From: CAYMYN01 sp964394665
Lineage (GTDB): Bacteria > Planctomycetota > UBA1135 > GCA-002686595
DNA: 52,245 nucleotides
Direction of reading: 5' to 3'
NCBI GenBank assembly: GCA_964394665.1
Contig: CAYMYN010000029.1
Location: forward strand, 1 to 52,245
A program made the position numbers and the translations under genes. The notes beneath the pieces are model-generated. The model was not told the DNA's origin, ran no database searches, and saw only the letters and a list, made by a program, of their open reading frames with translations. This document shows positions 51,138-52,245 of the stretch, in pieces (the first letter of the stretch is position 1; each line of letters begins with the position of its first letter).

Positions 51138-52108
51138 AGCCAGCCCCCCTGCACCGCGTCGCGGGCGTGGTAGGTGAGGATCGCGTCCGCGCCGGCGCGG
51201 CGCATCGCGACCAGGTTCTCGCGCACCAGCGCCGGCTCGTCGACCCAACCGCGCTCGGCGGCGGCCTTCACCAGCGCGTACTCGCCCGACACGTTGTAGG
51301 CGAAGAGCGGCAGGTCGCTCGCGCGGCGCACGGCGGCCACGACGTCGAGGTAGGCGAGGGCCGGCTTGACCATCAGGGCGTCGGCGCCCTCCTGTTCGTC
51401 GAGGCGCGCCTCGCGCAGGGCCTCGCGGGCGTTGCGGGGATCCATCTGGTAGGTCTTGCGGTCGCCCTTCCCGGGCGCCGAGCCGGCGGCGTCGCGGAAG
51501 GGGCCGTAGTAGGCCGAGGCGTACTTCACGGCGTAGGAGAGGATCGCCGTGTCCTCGAAGCCCTGCCCGTCGAGGGCGTCGCGCAGGGCGGCCACCCGCC
51601 CGTCCATCATGTCCGAGGGCGCGACGACGTCCGCGCCGGCCTCGGCGTGCGCCAACGCCATGGCGGCCAGGTGCTCTAGGCTCGCATCGTTCCGCACCAC
51701 GCCCTGCTCGACGAGACCGCAGTGGCCGTGGTCGGTGTAGGCGCACAGGCAAACGTCGGTGATGACGAGCAACTCGGCCCCGAAGGCGCGCTTGAGCTCG
51801 CGCACCGCGCGCGGCACCGCGCCGGCGGCGTGGGCCGCGGCCGAGCCGACGCCGTCCTTGATGTCCGCATCGGCCAGGCCGAAGAGCAACACGCTGCGCA
51901 GGCCCAGCTCGAGGTCGGCCTCGACGCGCGCGAGCAGCTCGCGCCGCCCCATGCGCACCACGCCGGGCATCGAGGGCACGTCTTGGTGGGCGGAGTCGGC
52001 GTCGAGCACGAAGTGCGGCACGACCAGGTGCGCGGGCCGCACGAGCGTCTCGGCCACCAGCTCGCGCAGCAACGGGCTGCGGCGCAGCCTGCGGGGTCGG
52101 ATCCTCAT
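51134..52108 (-). CDS. hemB: Delta-aminolevulinic acid dehydratase (porphobilinogen synthase)
   Basis: The 324-residue enzyme condenses two ALA to porphobilinogen. The start at ATG 52108 overlaps the hemD stop (ATGA). The zinc site DVCLCAYTDHGHCG has the three Cys of the Zn-type enzyme. The two active-site lysines are in SYAVKYASAYYGPFRDAAGSAP and DALMVKPALAYLDVV, and the Asp/Met block DVVAPSDMMDGRV is intact. The product feeds hemC (not in the window) and the rest of this operon. Confidence 0.96.
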   Translation of the reverse strand: MRIRPRRLRRSPLLRELVAETLVRPAHLVVPHFVLDADSAHQDVPSMPGVVRMGRRELLARVEADLELGLRSVLLFGLADADIKDGVGSAAAHAAGAVPRAVRELKRAFGAELLVITDVCLCAYTDHGHCGLVEQGVVRNDASLEHLAAMALAHAEAGADVVAPSDMMDGRVAALRDALDGQGFEDTAILSYAVKYASAYYGPFRDAAGSAPGKGDRKTYQMDPRNAREALREARLDEQEGADALMVKPALAYLDVVAAVRRASDLPLFAYNVSGEYALVKAAAERGWVDEPALVRENLVAMRRAGADAILTYHARDAVQGGWL

Positions 52109-52245
52109 GTCGCGTTCCTGCTGGGGCCAGGGCCCGGCGTCGCGAGCACGGCCTCCAGGGTGCTCGCCAGGGCGTCGAAGTCGCGGCCGGGGGCTGCGTG
52201 CACCGGACCGAGGTCCGCCGCGCGCGCCGCGGCGGCGGTGGTGGG
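52105..52245 (-). CDS. hemD: Uroporphyrinogen-III synthase, C-terminal fragment
   Basis: The last 46 residues are visible, with the 5' part beyond the window. They begin with PTTAAAARAADLGPVHAAPG, which matches the HemD pattern 'GptTaaAar..G...vvA', and are followed by FDALASTLEAVLATP, the usual closing helix. The TGA overlaps the hemB ATG. The match is short, but the place upstream of hemB supports it. Confidence 0.65.
   Translation of the reverse strand, partial: PTTAAAARAADLGPVHAAPGRDFDALASTLEAVLATPGPGPSRNAT

Noticed and set aside
1..52245. tRNA, rRNA, tmRNA or known riboswitch
   Set aside because: I looked in the gaps between genes for tRNA arms and CCA ends, rRNA segments and common riboswitch cores and saw none. 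A covariance search could still find a small RNA.

Overview
The window is a dense stretch of bacterial chromosome of very high GC (about three quarters G+C by eye) in which genes abut or overlap as ATGA or GTGA. The best guess for the source is a Planctomycetota bacterium. The main evidence is a secreted FG-GAP protein that ends in the Cys/Gly-rich domain (SCPCANPD...GCRNSSGRG) I know from large planctomycete secretomes. An FHA-Ser/Thr kinase with a long extracytoplasmic tail and many secreted propeller-like proteins fit this too. This is inference: there is no rRNA, tRNA or other phylogenetic marker here.

Layout. 1-3775: end of a GldF-like ABC permease, a GldG-like protein and a DUF4340 protein. 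3847-7815: a helicase/exonuclease pair matching Bacillus MrfA-MrfB (YprA-YprB). 7835-11571: minus-strand PhoX-like protein and a secreted propeller-like protein. 11684-17195: minus-strand run of yggS, FHA-kinase, a PNP-like protein, purN and a 47-residue membrane protein. 17336-21715: two large secreted propeller proteins; the second has an SD-ATG start separated from its reading frame by one GA repeat unit. 22083-28548: tilS, then the divergent central-metabolism run gap, pgk, rpe, accD and a small membrane protein. 28628-31240: methyltransferase and a probable Fe(II) oxygenase. 31297-34344: a 2.4-kb lower-GC cassette (secreted HExxH protein plus partner) between two identical 308-bp direct repeats; the repeats duplicate the 5' end of a flavoprotein gene, which is complete downstream (34075-35748). 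35825-41928: panB, a CheC/CheX-like protein, an S1-repeat protein, an SDR, a secreted amidohydrolase-like protein without its metal ligands, and an OsmC protein. 42040-46957: zinc-ribbon protein, protoporphyrinogen oxidase, ZIP transporter, a decayed antiporter gene and a mannose-1-phosphate guanylyltransferase. 46969-52245: a coupled heme operon hemD(partial)-hemB-hemL-histidine kinase-response regulator-hemE.

Recurring themes. Several genes carry a TAGGAT/TAGGCT/TATGCT-type hexamer 6-8 nt before the start codon, which suggests leaderless transcripts and revises some starts. Two enzyme-family members (PNP-like, amidohydrolase-like) have lost most family active-site residues. Lower-GC islands coincide with secreted or hypothetical genes. 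The main candidates for something undescribed are the repeat-flanked cassette, the two-component system inside the heme operon, the GA-repeat start and the pseudoenzymes.
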